NCBI GenBank assembly: GCA_014058105.1 | Contig: JACGCM010001161.1 | Span: forward strand, 2,108,001 to 2,172,000 | Reading direction: 5' to 3' | Length of the DNA: 64,000 bases | From: Kingdonia uniflora | Taxonomy: Eukaryota; Streptophyta; Magnoliopsida; Ranunculales; Circaeasteraceae | Shown: positions 43,010-54,811 of the stretch, piece by piece | How the letters are laid out: each line of letters begins with the position of its first letter | Position numbering within the stretch: position 1 is the first letter of the stretch | Made by a program: the position numbers and the translations under genes | Notes under the pieces: generated by a model | Databases searched by the model: none | What the model saw: the letters and a program-made list of their open reading frames with translations, nothing else | Told to the model about the DNA's origin: nothing

Positions 43010-44736
43010 ATAAGTTTATGTATACGGTTAGAATACCTAAACTTAGGTTGTGATTAGCAATACTCACCTAAATCAAGTAGGAAAAAAATAGAAAATGCAC
43101 ATGAAGAGTTTAGCAACTTAACTACGTCTGGCAAACCTAATTGAAAATGTTGTAATCATAAAGTTCATCGTATCGGAAAACAACTCGTTTTCCTCTTTTG
43201 CGAGAGACGAAGTCTACTGTCTTCAAAAAAGTAGTAAGACAATCACGTCCATATTAGGTTTTTGTATACAGTTAGATTGCCTAAACTTGGGCCATGATTG
43301 ACAGTACTCACCTAAATAGCTTAGTTTTAAGGTAGGCAAAATGATTGTATATGATGAGTATTGCAACTAAACTACCAAGCCCCGTCTGGCAAAGCTAAAT
43401 TTAAGAGTTAATTTTAGAAGTTTTAGTTTTATTGTGCTGTATATATAGTTCAATTATGCTTGATAACCATGGACCTATGTAGACGTCAGGACGTAGGATG
43501 TTAAGGTATTTGTTACTATTTTTTTTTTGCTACAAATATGCATGATCAAATTACCTTTTCAAAAGGGCAAAATAAGCAAATGTATCCATTATATCTATTA
43601 GAATCTGGTTATTTTTGAAATAAGGAGAACAAAGGTACACATAAATCCTGGCTATGAATACAGTGGTAAAAAACTGCTAAAAGTTGGCAGTTATGTTTTA
43701 CCTTTTCCATTCAAGGGGCTGAAGTTTGGGTATTCCAATATGATAAAGGTATCTTGTGCCATACCTCAGCGAGGGTACCATGTGTCAATTAGACACGAGA
43801 TGTCAAGGCTTTCCTGTAAAATGGAGTTGGAATTTGGAAATTAGGCCTCTTTTCTCAGAGTACCAAACATTTAATTGGATGAAATGCACTGCCGTTGGTG
43901 TTCTATTTTCATTAGACAGTGCCATCATGTAATACTGCAACCTGGCATCCTAAGTTTTTGCTCCAAGTGCCCGAGCGTGAACAGAATAGGTCGAGGACAT
44001 TTTTCGTAGGAAATAAGATATACGAGTGGTTCATCTCTAATTCCTCATTGTTTTGATTTCTACAAATTATCAACAGAGATCAATTTTAGTAATCCATGTC
44101 TCCGTTTTTATTACTAAAATATATTTGAGCAGGATCGTAACCTGGCGGCTATGGACGGACACGATGTCTGTCACACTAAATGGGATCTATCTAAGCTTAT
44201 TAACAAGCCTGAAGCTCTTCAGAAGGCACAGAAAGAGACTCATTGAAAATTTAGAAGACAGATTTGACAGATCTCCTATGTACTGTAAAACACTCTTTTA
44301 CTTCATCTAGCAGATCCACTTCTAATCCCAGAACCTAGGTGACTGTGAAGTGTTTGGATTCAAAATTCCAGCTGGTACAAGATTGCTAGTGAATGCATGG
44401 ACGATCAACAGGGATCCTAAGCGGTGGGATAGGCTTCTCAAGTTTGAGACCCAGAGGCATATTTAGAGTTGGGTGTCCTGCTCTGATATGATGTAAGAGG
44501 ATTTGCTGCTATTACATTTGAGACAGGGAGGTGAGAGTGCCCAGGTTCATGTCTTGTATGTTTTGGTACTACACTAACCAATTCCTGGTTTACTCCATGC
44601 TTTCAAGAGGGAAATGCCATCTTCTTTATCGTGCCTCGACATCACCGAAGGACCTAGTCTTCTCCACCTAAGACTACCATTAGATGTTCTCATTGTTCGA
44701 AACTTGGCTAGCGGCAGTGGGGGTTTCTTTTTATGA

Positions 44737-45401
44737 TTCTTTGACAATGAGCATAAAAGACGATATTCTCGCTCTTAAAGTATCTGTTCATTAATGATGC
44801 TTACTTATAGTAGGATTCCAGGCTCAGATAACTCGTATATCTAAATACATGTAATAATAGATAATTTTCTCTCCGATTTCATTCTAATTGGAGTATTACT
44901 ATAAGCTGTATGGGTTTCTTCAAGTGATTTCACTTCCTCATCTCCAAAATATATACGGTATAGTGCACAAGTGTTCTTGATTCTATCAGCTATATACTTC
45001 ACAATTGCGATCAAATATAAGGTTTTCACGTTGTGCGTTTGGGGACCAAATTTTAAGTATTTATTCTATGTTGCAGCCAGATGTCAACTGTGAGGGGCGA
45101 CACATGTTTTACTAACACTATCCAAAGCTTTTACCAAATGCCTTTCAATGCATTGTAGAAAGGCACACTTGAATGGGGTGTCTCTGCTTCACAAACCAAA
45201 CTTCTAGGGAGAAGCTTATATGTGTTGCAAGGGTTTAAAATATTGGGTTATCTTCTAAAATTAATCTCAAAGGGGGTGTATACAGTAGAGAAGATGTTTG
45301 ATAAAAAGTCTCAAGAGACGATAACAAATATTGAATATTGTGGGTATAAATTCTGATTTGGCTTAATGTTCTTTGAAGAAAAGTAAATTTACTATTATGC
45401 A
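44737..45401. other. Interval downstream of P450 copy 2
   Basis: AT-rich, no recognised gene or element. Confidence 0.5.
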
Positions 45402-45699
45402 CTAGATGTTGAAAACAGAGTTCTAAATTTTAAAGAATAAATATTTATTGATCAAACTTTAGATGAGATGATTTGATTATAACATATAGCAAGCCTTATA
45501 TAGGCATTACAAGAGGGGGCTACGTGAACCGTTAAACAAACAATGCCTAAAATTCCTCATACACTATTACATGCCTTTATTGAGATTGACCAAGTCACAA
45601 TGTTAGCCTGAAGTGTTATTCATATTTACCACATGTTGTCCATGTTGCCTTGTGTAACATGTGTTCTCTAATACCCTCCCTTAAAACTAGATGTGTTAA

Positions 45700-47000
45700 T
45701 ACTAGTTTTAAGGTAGTAAACGTATTGCTTTCTGTTATGCCGAGTTTTTCTTGCAGCTCCCTCCCTTAAACGAACAAACTCTGAGTAGTTTCCGAAGTTT
45801 CTCAAACGCGTCTAACTTGAGGGTTTTGGTGAAAATGTCTGCAACTTAATTTTCACTCCTGCAGTGGATAAAATCAATCGTCTCATCTTTCACTAGATTT
45901 CGCAAGAAATGGTAATGCACATCAATGTGTTCTGTTCTCTCGTGTTGAACTAGATTCTTCGACAATTTGATTGTCGAACTATTGCCACAATAAATAGGAG
46001 TTTCCCTATTTTGATGAAACCCTATTTCATCCAGCATTCTTCTTAACCATATTGTTTGACATGCACAAGACGCAGCAACAATATACTTTGCTTTCGTGGT
46101 AGATAAAGAAATAATCGACTGTTTATTTTACGACCATGAAATTACTCCTGATCCTAACATAAAAACATACCCTGAGGTGCTCTTCCTGTCATCGGGATCT
46201 CCACCATAATTTTTATCAGTATATCCGATTAAATCAGTAGCTTCTCATTTATTGTAAAATATTTCCAACCCTGTCGTGCCTTTCAAGTATTGCAGAATCC
46301 TCTTTATTGTATTTAGATGCAACTTCGTTGGATTCTCGACGTATCGACTGATGAGGTTGACAGCGTACTGAATATCTGGCCTCGTCGCAGTTAAGTACAT
46401 GAGACTTCCCACGAGCTGCTTATACAATGTGTTATCAACCTTCTTCCCTTCGGGATCCTTCATTAGATTCAATCCAACTTCAACTAGCGTGCGCACCAGA
46501 TTACAATCCTTCATTTGGAACCGTTCTAAAATCTCCTGAACATATTTTTTCTGTGATATGAAAACACCCACATCTATGCCAAGAAAATAACGCATCATTC
46601 TGAGATCTGACATCTTAAACTCTGCCATAGATTAGTCAGCTCACATGTCTTATTCTTCTCAGTAGTTTTGATCTCGTCATCCATGGCCTCCTGCCACTTT
46701 GGTTCTTCAACAACATCCTTGAAAACAATTGGGTCACTTTCAGCAAATAAAGTGAAGTATATAGTTGGATCATCTGATTGATCCACTTCACTTAGATCAT
46801 AATCTTCCAAGTACGCTGGTCTCTTGTGGGTCCATTTAGGCCTTGAGAAAGATGGTACAGATTGCGATCGTACCATTGTTGAAGAAGGGCTGGTTGAGCT
46901 ATGTACAAGCGTGAGTGGTGATTGCGCTTCACCATCCAAAATTGAAGGATGACTTTTTTCATCATCGAAGACTATCGGTACTGGCTTTCTCGCATCTTTC
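45700..47000 (-). pseudogene. Copia 1 RT/RNase H with deleted RT core
   Basis: 46595-47002 gives the pre-RT linker and the RT start (EPKWQEAMDDEIKTTEKNKT). It then jumps directly to 46245-46628, the post-catalytic part (MSDLRMMRYFLGIDVGVFIS, LYKQLVGSLMYLTATRPDIQ). The usual segment between them, including the YVDD catalytic box, is missing, about 190 residues by family comparison. RNase H follows (45700-46240; ISLSTTKAKYI, HIDVHYHFLRN, VADIFTKTL). The junction is near 46617-46630. Confidence 0.8.
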
Positions 47001-47019
47001 ACATTCCATTTCTATGTAT

Positions 47020-47915
47020 TTTTTTCGTCGAAAATCACATCTTGACTAATGATGATTTTCTCAGTTGTAGGATGATAAAGTTTATATGCTTTTAAACTAT
47101 CACTATAACCGAGAAAACACATTTTTGACCTTTATCGTCGAGCTTTGTTCTCCGCTCTTTTGGAATATGGGCATATGTTATACACCCAAAGATTCGCAAG
47201 TGCTCCACATTTGGTTTTCTGCCACTCCACGCCTCTTCTGGTATCATGTTCCTCCCAGCTATGATAGTGCTCCTGTTGAGGATGTAGATGCTCTACAATA
47301 CTGTTTCTAGCCAAAATCTATTAGGAATATTTGATGTCTACAACATATTTCGCACCATATTCATAATAGTGCGGTTCTTCCTCTCAAATACGTTGTTTTG
47401 TTGTAGCGTGTACGATGTCATTAATTATCTTTTGATTCCAAATTTTTTACAAAAAATTGAGAATTTGTGAGAATTGTATTCTTCACCACGATCTGAGCGA
47501 AGAATCTTGATAGATCTCTCTACTTTCTTCTCAACAAGGGCCTTGAATGACTTGAAAACTTAAAAAGCTTCTGATTTTTCTTTAGAAAATAGACCCATGT
47601 TTTTCGGTTGTAATCGTCAATAAAGGTAATAAAATATCTCTTATTTTCATTGGATCGTGGATCAATCGACCTACATATATCAGTATGTACTAGCTCTAGT
47701 GTTGATTTTGCTATCCATGCTTTCCCCTTTGTAAATGAATCCCGGTGTTGTTTGCTGCCAACAACACAACCTTCACATACTTGCGGATGTCGATCAATCT
47801 GAGGGATTCCCGTCACATATTCTTTTGATGAAGGAGCTTTAAGTCGTTGAAGTTCAAGTGCCCATAACAAAGATGCCACATCCAACCTTGATATTTCACC
47901 ATACTTGAAAAACAA
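47020..47915 (-). pseudogene. Copia 1 integrase
   Basis: 47520-47915 carries the end of the zinc-binding region (CEGCVVGSKQHRDSFTKGKA) and the first catalytic Asp (LELVHTDICRSIDPRSNENK), then FITFIDDYNRKTWVYFLKK. The remainder to 47020 is broken into several frames (e.g. 47132-47314). Confidence 0.75.
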
Positions 47916-48099
47916 GGAAGAGCATCATGCGCGATGTTTAGCGAAAACATTCGGTTTGGAGTCATCTACCTGTGCAATTAGTAAGCCCCTCTTCGAATCT
48001 TTGATCTGACAAACTCCATTTTTTACGATGATCACATATCCCTTCTCTTGAATTTGCCCCACGCTGAAAAAATTACTTTTCAAGTTTGGGACATAGAAA

Positions 48100-49363
48100 A
48101 CACTTTAGATAGTCTGATGAGTGTTATTTTTAGCCCGAATTTTGATCTCGCCTTTCCCCATGACATCAATTATAGAATTATCTCCAAATTTTACCGAGGT
48201 ACGGAAAGAATAATTTATTTTGTGAAATATGAATTTTTTACCACACATATGGTTACTTGCTCCAGTGACCAAGTACCATATGTTTTGACGAAAATCTTTT
48301 TCGGTTCGAGATTCTTCTTTGGTTTGCAAACCAAAAGAAGAGAAACTTCATCTTCTTTTTCCAAAAAATTAGATTTTTTACATCTTTTCTTATAAAATGA
48401 GAACGACATTCAGAACGAAAGTGGTCATATCTATTACACTTGTAACATTTGATATTGGACTTATCAAACGGTTTTGACTTTTTGCCTCTACTATGTTGAT
48501 TGTCGCTTCCTCTGTCTCTTCCATGATAATTTGTGAATCGATTATCGCGGTTACCTCTTTCTCGACTTACATTTTTTCCCTTTGTCGCTTAATTGTTGAT
48601 TGAGAGCTAAGATTGTAGCGCTTCCTCCACTGCTACATGTTTGTTGATTCGTTGCTTGTGAACCATCAATGAACTCATTAGTTCATCCATCAAGAGTTGA
48701 TTAAGATCTTTTGACTCCTCAATCGAACATACCACGTAATCGAATTTTGACGTCATTGACCGAAGAATCTTCTAGATTATCGTAATGCCCTCATCTTTTC
48801 TCCATTTGTTCTCATCTTATTAGAAATTGTCATGGTTCTTGAGAAATACTCTGAAACAGACTCTGTCGGTTGCTTACGAAAAGTCTCGAAATCTACTCAA
48901 AGTGCCTGTAGATGTATCCGCTCCACTTGAGTGGTTCCTTGATATTTTTTCTTCTTTGTATCCCAAATATCTTTGGATGTCTCATTGTATAGGATCGTCT
49001 CCATGATGTTACGATCAATAGCTTGAAATAAATAATTTTTGACTTTCAAGTCTTTAATCGTAATTCTTCGATCTTGGATAATTGAGTAGCCGCCATTTAT
49101 TCCGAATGGTTAGAAACACCAACTTTAATGAGTTGCCAATACTCCTTGGACCTCAAGAAATTTTCATAATTAAACTCCAATGGTCGTAGTGGCCATCAAA
49201 TTTAGGAATTGCCGCTTGAACATAATTCTCCGTTATTTTTGCGAAAAATGGACGAAATCAATAACCTCGACCGAATGAACGATATATCGACGGAATACTA
49301 GAAAAGGTTATGTCTTTTCTTCACGTCGTCGCCTTCGAGCTGTCGATCCAGAGGCCATGCTCG
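48100..49363 (-). pseudogene. Copia 1 gag and protease region
   Basis: A start near 49359 (sense ATGGCCTCTGGATCGACAGC) opens a broken gag. A CCHC knuckle (CYKCNRYDHFRSEC) lies near 48410-48450. Protease remnants (GASNHMCGKKFIFHKINY) follow at 48105-48329, where the Asp-Thr-Gly is degraded to VTGAS. Frame changes are frequent. Confidence 0.65.
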
Positions 49364-49458
49364 CTCTGATACCAGATGTTGAAAACAGAGTTTTAAACTC
49401 TAAAGAAAAAATATTTATTGATCAAACTTCTGATTACAACATATGGCATGCCAATGCC

Positions 49459-49731
49459 AGTCCCGGCCATGGGGGTGTGCCACATGTGCGACGACACAGG
49501 GCCCAAAAAAAAAAAAAAACTTATAGCTCAAAAAAAAATAAAAAAAATTTAACCGAACCCAACCCAACCCAACCCACAATTCAAGTTACAAACTTACAAT
49601 ATATAAGTTACAAGGCCCAAACAACCAAATCCATTAATTTTTTATCTCTCTCCAAACAAATTTTTTTTTTAGTAAAAAAGGTCCATTGCAATTTTTCACA
49701 CAGGGCCTTCAAAAAGCCAGGGCCGGCCCTG
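49459..49731. mobile_element. Mutator-like MITE, 273 bp, in the copia 1 LTR
   Basis: The exact 9-bp duplication GCCAATGCC lies at 49450-49458 and 49732-49740, a length diagnostic for Mutator-like elements. The ends are AGTCCCGGCCATGGGGG and the complement of CAGGGCCGGCCCTGGC. A/T-rich core with long A runs. The duplicated LTR at 57338-57530 lacks it and shows a single GCCAATGCC. Confidence 0.85.
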
Positions 49732-50500
49732 GCCAATGCCAAACTATTGTGTGATGACTAAAACTCCCCCATACACTATTACATGCCATTATTGAGATTG
49801 GCCAAGCCACAATTCTAGACCGAATTGTTCTTCATACATACCACATGTTGCCCATGTTACATATGTAACATATGTTCTCTAGCACTAGAAATGTCTAGAT
49901 TTTTTCTGAAATGTGACATAATTATATTTCTGTAGTCTCATGGATAAGGAAAATTATCCTTCTACATTGTTACCGTGGAACAGATTCATGGTTAGCTATT
50001 CCCTTACTTTCTTCGCCAAATATCATCCTATAGTTAAGCTTATATCCAAATGAATATACGCTTTGGAACTAATTACTGTTATTTTTGCTTATCAACTCTT
50101 CTAGAAATGTTTATACTTTATTGGGTTTCAGCATATACAAAGTAGGGTAATTGCTTGCATCATTGCATGTAAAGTTTATTGAAGATGACATGTTCTTTTG
50201 AAAAAGTTGTTGTATGACTCTTTTGAAAAAGTTGTTGTATGACTCTTAAATAGAAGGAAAATAAGAGTATAGATCTTGGGCATTTGTCATGTTAGTGCTT
50301 CAAAACCTGTAGAAACTAATACAAAAAATAAGAGATTCGAGAAGGACTAACTTTATTATTATTCGATTATTACAATGGAAGAAAACTTTCTCCTTATATA
50401 GTTACAATTACTTGGGCGTTAAGTAAGAATATCATATATTTAGAGAATTCTATATTTAGTATATCCTATATTAGGTATAATATATATTCAACACTCCCCC

Positions 50501-52243
50501 TCAAGATGGAGCATATATGTCAATCAAGCCTAGCTTGTCAATCATGTCGTTAAATATTTGTCCACAAACTCCTTTCGTAATAATATCTGCAAGTTGATCT
50601 TCCGACTTCACGAATGGAAAAGATATACACCATTTGTCAATATTTTCTCTGATAAATAACCGATCCACTTCAACATGTTTCATACGGTCATGTTGAATTG
50701 GATTATGTGCAATCATAATCGCTGCTTTATTGTCACAGTGTAGATCCATTGCTTTCATGAGTTTAAATCCAAGATCCTTCAATATATTTCGTATCCATAG
50801 TAGTTCACATACTCTATGAGCCATACCCCGAAACTCATATTCTGCACTTGATCTAGCAACAACTTTTTGCTTCTTAGCTCTAAATGTCACCAAATTCTCA
50901 CATACAAACGTAAAATAGCCTGAGGTTGACATCCTGTTCGTCATATCTCCTGCCCAATCTGCATCAGTGTATCCCATTACTTCTATATCACCACCTTTCC
51001 AAAATAAGAGACCTTTTCTTAGAGATTTCTTTAAGTACCTTAGTATTCGAAAGACCGCCTTCATATGTTCTTCACTTGGATTATGCATGAATTGACTTAC
51101 GACGTTAATGGCATATGCAATATCCGGTCGAGTATGAGAGAGATAAATTAGTCTTCCCACTAAGCGTTGGTACCTTCCTTTGTCACATGGAACTTGGTCG
51201 GAAAACATTCTTAAGTGATGTTTCGCTTCAATCGGTGTATCTACCGGTTTGCAATCAAGCATCCCAGTTTTTGCAAGAAGGTCTAATATATACTTTCGTT
51301 GAGACATAAAAATACTTTGACTTGATCTTGTAACTTCAATGCCTAAGAAGTATTTTAACTGTCCCAAATCCTTCATCTCAAATTCCCATGACAAATAGTT
51401 CTTCAGTGCCTCCAATTCTACTGAGTCATTTCCAGTAACAACCATATCATCAACATAAACAATAAGAGCGGTAAGCTTTCCTGACTTCCGTTTTATAAAC
51501 AAGGTATGATCATAATTACTTTGTCTATATCCAAATGCCTTCATGCTTTTTGAAAACCGTCCAAACCAAGCTTGTGTCGACTGTTTTAACCCGTACAATG
51601 CCTTCTTTAATTTGCATACTTTTCCTCCTTCAGAATTCGTGACTCCAGGTGGTAACTCAATGTATACTTCTTCTTATAAGTCTCCATTGAGAAATGCATT
51701 CTTCACGTTAAACTGTTGTAATGGCCAACCTTGATTGGCTGCAAGAGAAATGAATACACAAATAGTGTTTATCTTTGCCACTGGGGCGAAGGTCTCCTCG
51801 TAATCCACACCATACGTTTGCGTATACCCTTTGGCAACTAGTCTGACTTTATACCTATCAATACTTCCATCTGAATTCATCTTTACAATAAAGATCCAAC
51901 AGTACCCAACAATACGATATCCGTGAGGTTTATCAACAAGTTCCCAAGTAGAATTCTTTTGTAATGCATTCATCTCTTCATTCATGGCTTTCTTCCATCG
52001 TGGATCTGATAGTACTTCCTGCAAATTACTAGGAATAGATACAGAGGATAATTGATTCATAGTGCATGTAAACGACTTAGCCAACCTATGGGTGGACACA
52101 TAATCAGAAATTGGGTATTTGGCTTTTAAAATTGATATCTGGTTCATAAGTAGATCTTGGAATACCTTTAGTAGGCTTTTCTGAACGTCTAGGTTGAATA
52201 TCATTAACAGTGTTAGGATTAGGTAATACCTAAGGTTTGGCAT
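50501..52243 (-). pseudogene. Copia 2 reverse transcriptase and RNase H
   Basis: 50501-51598 is a clean 365-codon frame. It has the catalytic box LIVYVDDMVVTGND, MKDLGQLKYFLGIEV, GRLIYLSHTRPDIAYAINVV, and an RNase H with GYTDADWAGD, ARSSAEYEFRG and VDRLFIRENI, ending with the natural C-terminus. 51674-52243 supplies the RT N-terminus (DPRWKKAMNEEMNALQKNST, VRLVAKGYTQTYGVDYEETF). A single stop near 51675 separates them. This is the best-preserved pol segment in the window. Confidence 0.9.
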
Positions 52244-52249
52244 TCTGCG

Positions 52250-53542
52250 ACAGTGCTTCGGTAGATGGTGTTAGAATGTTGGAATCACGAACAACTTCTA
52301 CTATTTTAGCTTGATCTCCCCCTATCGTCTGATCCTCTCCATTCATATGAAGTTTATCTTCAATACCTTGATCTCCCCCTGTCATCTGCTCTGCTTCACT
52401 TTCCTTTTCATCATCAGTTAGGTTACTACGCCTGTTCAAATTACTCGTCAAATCCTCTAGTTTTTGAAATATATCCCTAATAATAGGGAACTTTCCTTCA
52501 CCATCATTATGTTTCTCCCCCTGAAGGGAAGATCCCACAAAATACCCCTCCAATTCTCAAAATGAAACATCCAAAGAGATATACGTTTTCCCCTCCACAG
52601 GATCATAACAACGATAACCCTTTTTAAAATCTGCATATCCAGGAAACACACACTTTCGAGCACAACGATCCAATTTTCCTCGTTGATGTTTAGGTATATG
52701 AACAAAGGCAACACATCCAAAAACACGTGGTTCTAGATTTGGCATTGCAGGGATGGTGATAAGATTATGAAGAATTTGGAAGGGGGTCTAAAATTTAATG
52801 ACCCTAGATGGTGTGCGGTTTATCAAGTAAGCAGCAGATTGTAAAACTTTTCCCCAATAATTCAATGGCATATTCATTCCAAAAAGAGATGCACGAACAA
52901 CTTATAACAGTTGTCTATTCATTCATTTAGCTAACCCATTTTGTTGTGGGGTATAAATATTAGAGGTTTGATGTCGAATGTCGTTATTTTTCAAGAACTC
53001 CGACATGTCATTACTAGTAAATTTTCCTCCATTATCAGATTGATACACTTGTATCCTCCTTTGGAATTGGGTCAAAATCATCTGATAATTTTTTTAAATA
53101 CTTCAAAGACTTCACTTTTATGGGTAATTAGGGATACCCACATCATACGAGTACACTCATCAATACAAGTCACAAAATAATGAGCTCCAGACAATGAAGG
53201 AATACGTGCATGACCCCATACATCAGAGTGAATAATACTAAAAAGTTCTGAATTTTTAGTAAAACTTGGAGAGTATGTAATACGATGACTCTAAGTGAGT
53301 TCACAAATATCACACTTAAACTCTGAAATACTACAATTCGAAAATAACGACGAATTTAATTTCTGAAGATACCCGAAGGAGAGATGACCCAGTTGCCGAT
53401 GCCATAACCACACATTAGCTTTTGCTTCTTCAATTCCTCCGACTTTATTCACCTGATGAATTCTTTGCTCTTCACTATTAGTCAGGTCCAAATAATAGAG
53501 ATTGCCTTTTCTAACACCACAACCAAGAACCTGTCGAGTCAC
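52250..53542 (-). pseudogene. Copia 2 integrase and linker
   Basis: 53291-53542 gives the zinc-binding module (NVWLWHRQLGHLSFGYLQKL, CDICELT). The core (52900-53280) is in several frames, with SELFSIIHSDVWGHARIP and FVTCIDECTRMMWVSL. 52557-52745 has the integrase C-terminal signature RVFGCVAFVHIPKHQRGKLD. A polar linker follows to 52230 (GEDQTIGGDQAK). Confidence 0.8.
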
Positions 53543-53568
53543 TATGTCCTAAAAATACAGAATTGAGG

Positions 53569-53982
53569 TTAAAACGTCACGTTACATGTAAGTGCAACAG
53601 TGATCCTACTGACAGACAATATATTGTACTCTAGAGCAGGAATAATAAGGGCAGAGTTTAATGTCAGGGATTCAGATATGTCAGTGGAAGCTTCTCCAAT
53701 TACAGGAGATGAACTATCATTTGCTGTATATATAGAGGTTTGGGTTGAAGGTGTGATGGATGATAATATGATAGAGTCGTTTACCATGTGATCTGATGCA
53801 CCAGTATCAATTAGCCAAGTACTATTTAAAGAATTTACAACTAAAACACTACCTTTAGTTTTTATACCTGACTGGGCAACATTCACTGAAAGAATACTTT
53901 TAGCAGTATCCTTCTTCGCAATAATGTGAGGATTAAGGTTTGAGTTTGATGATACCATTGTTGTATCATCATTGGAACCCAT
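53569..53982 (-). pseudogene. Copia 2 protease
   Basis: The 137-residue frame carries the protease motif STWLIDTGASDHMVND and ALEYNILSVSRIT. It begins MGSNDDTTMVSSNSN without any capsid domain or zinc knuckle. The leader upstream (53983-54191) has two copies of ATTTTCTGGTATCTGCTACA. Confidence 0.85.
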
Positions 53983-54666
53983 TGGTCGAACTACTACAGT
54001 AATTTTCTGGTATCTGCTACAGTAACTTTGAACTACTACAGGACTTCAAACTGCTACAGTGATTTTCTGGTATCTGCTACAGTACTTCGAACTGCTACAA
54101 AATTAAGCTTCGTGACAACAATTCGCAGCGGAATTCAATTCAATTTAATTCGAAAGAACTAGGTTCAATTATCAAACCCGCTCTAATGCCATGTAGAAAC
54201 TAATACAAAGAATATGGGATTCGAGAAGGACTAACTTTATTATTATTCGATTATTACAATGGAAGAAAACCTTCTCCTTATATAGTTACAATTACTTGGG
54301 CGCTAAGTAAGAATATCCTATATTTAGAGAATTCTATATTTAGTATATATCCTATATTAGGTATATTCTATATTCAACATATATTCTATATTCAACAAAA
54401 CCAGCCACACGACTGCACATTTCATTTAAAATTACTAAATAACAATGTCAAAATGTCAAAGTATCCTTTGGGTCTTTGTTCTTGTGGAAATATTTTATTT
54501 TGGAAAATTGTTTGTTTGGAGAACACTCCATATTGAATGCAGCCACCTTACCCCACAACTCAAAAAATAAATAAAAGAATGGACTGGAACCTACTCTATT
54601 TAAGGCTTTAAATTAAAACCCATTATATTTCTCCTTCATTTTCTATACCCCCATTTCTGAAATAAG

Positions 54667-54811
54667 ATGAAGATCTTAGAACCACTAAACCTACTATATC
54701 CTCTAGTTGCTCTATTTACATGTCTGTTACTGTACTATACAACAAGGTCGAGGTTAAATACCCCACCGGAGCCATGACGATGGCCCATCATCGGCCATCT
54801 CCATCTCATAG
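54667..54811 (+). pseudogene. CYP82-like P450, copy 3 (5' fragment)
   Basis: About 48 codons of exon 1 remain (MKILEPLNLLYPLVALFTCL, then PPEP and WPIIGHLHL). A CGA-to-TGA change makes a stop at the Arg after PPEP (54774-54776). The fragment ends at CATCTCATAGGAGG, where gypsy sequence begins. The upstream TATTTAAGG (54593-54601) is retained. Confidence 0.88.

Larger units (their letters stand above)
41485..43260. repeat. Intron-internal duplication in P450 copy 2
   Basis: 41485-41596 (TTCATCGTTCCGAAAAACAA ... TTTTCCTCTTTCG) matches 43155-43257 (TTCATCGTATCGGAAAACAA ... TTTTCCTCTTTTG). A TGTATACGGTTAGAATACCT / TGTATACAGTTAGATTGCCT stretch follows each copy. The solo LTR sits between the two halves of the first copy. 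Confidence 0.7.
37358..44736 (+). pseudogene. CYP82-like P450 pseudogene, copy 2, split by retroelements
   Basis: Exon 1 is recognisable at about 37358-37713 (ATACTACTCGGCAAGGTCCG, TCCACCGGGAGCC, GGTTACGACTTTGTGATCTT) and resumes at 40821-41320 after a gag-only LTR element. The second part keeps GTAGGTGATTCTTTGTCTAT and CACCTGAAACGAGGAACAGT but has lost about a third of exon 1 and carries many stops. The intron is swollen by a solo LTR. Exon 2 (about 44133-44736) keeps the TTATTAACAAGCCTGAAGCT segment, a damaged ExxR region and the C-terminal CATCACCGAAGGACCTAGTC segment. The heme-binding region is degenerate. It cannot encode a P450. Confidence 0.88.
45407..49884 (-). mobile_element. Ty1/copia element 1, internally deleted (4.5 kb)
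   Basis: LTRs are at 45407-45673 and 49377-49884 (TGTTGAAAACAGAG...TTCTCTAGCA). The exact duplication CTAGA lies at 45402-45406 and 49885-49889. The Met-tRNA primer site (sense TCTGGTATCAGAGC, 49364-49376) and polypurine tract (TTAAGGGAGGG, about 45674-45685) are intact. The minus strand holds gag, integrase, a truncated RT and RNase H. The second LTR carries a 273-bp Mutator-like MITE. The element is non-autonomous. Confidence 0.88.
50308..54397 (-). mobile_element. Ty1/copia element 2, gag-less (4.1 kb)
   Basis: LTRs are at 50308-50493 and 54192-54397 (TGTAGAAACTAATAC...TATTCAACA). The exact duplication AAACC lies at 50303-50307 and 54398-54402. The primer site (sense TGGCATTAGAGCGG, 54178-54191) and polypurine tract (TTGAGGGGGAG, 50494-50504) are present. 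Protease starts only ~210 bp inside the 5' LTR, with no gag before it. U2 preserves the empty site near 57650. Confidence 0.9.
49328..54811 (+). repeat. Duplicated segment, copy U1 (copia 1 end, P450 upstream, P450 start)
   Basis: 49328-50307 plus 54398-54811 is colinear with U2 (57294-58070). It covers the copia 1 leader and LTR, the ACTAGAAATGTCTAGATTTT flank, the GTTTATTGAAGATG stretch, ACACGACTGCACATTTCATT and the P450 start. Copia 2 sits between its halves. The non-coding part between 49890 and 50307 holds a 29-bp direct repeat (CTTTTGAAAAAGTTGTTGTA, 50194 and 50219) and no gene. Confidence 0.85.

Noticed and set aside
49505..49560. Poly(A) runs as evidence of a retroposed gene or LINE
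   Set aside because: They lie inside the 273-bp element with 9-bp duplications and terminal repeats, so the A runs are internal to that DNA element.
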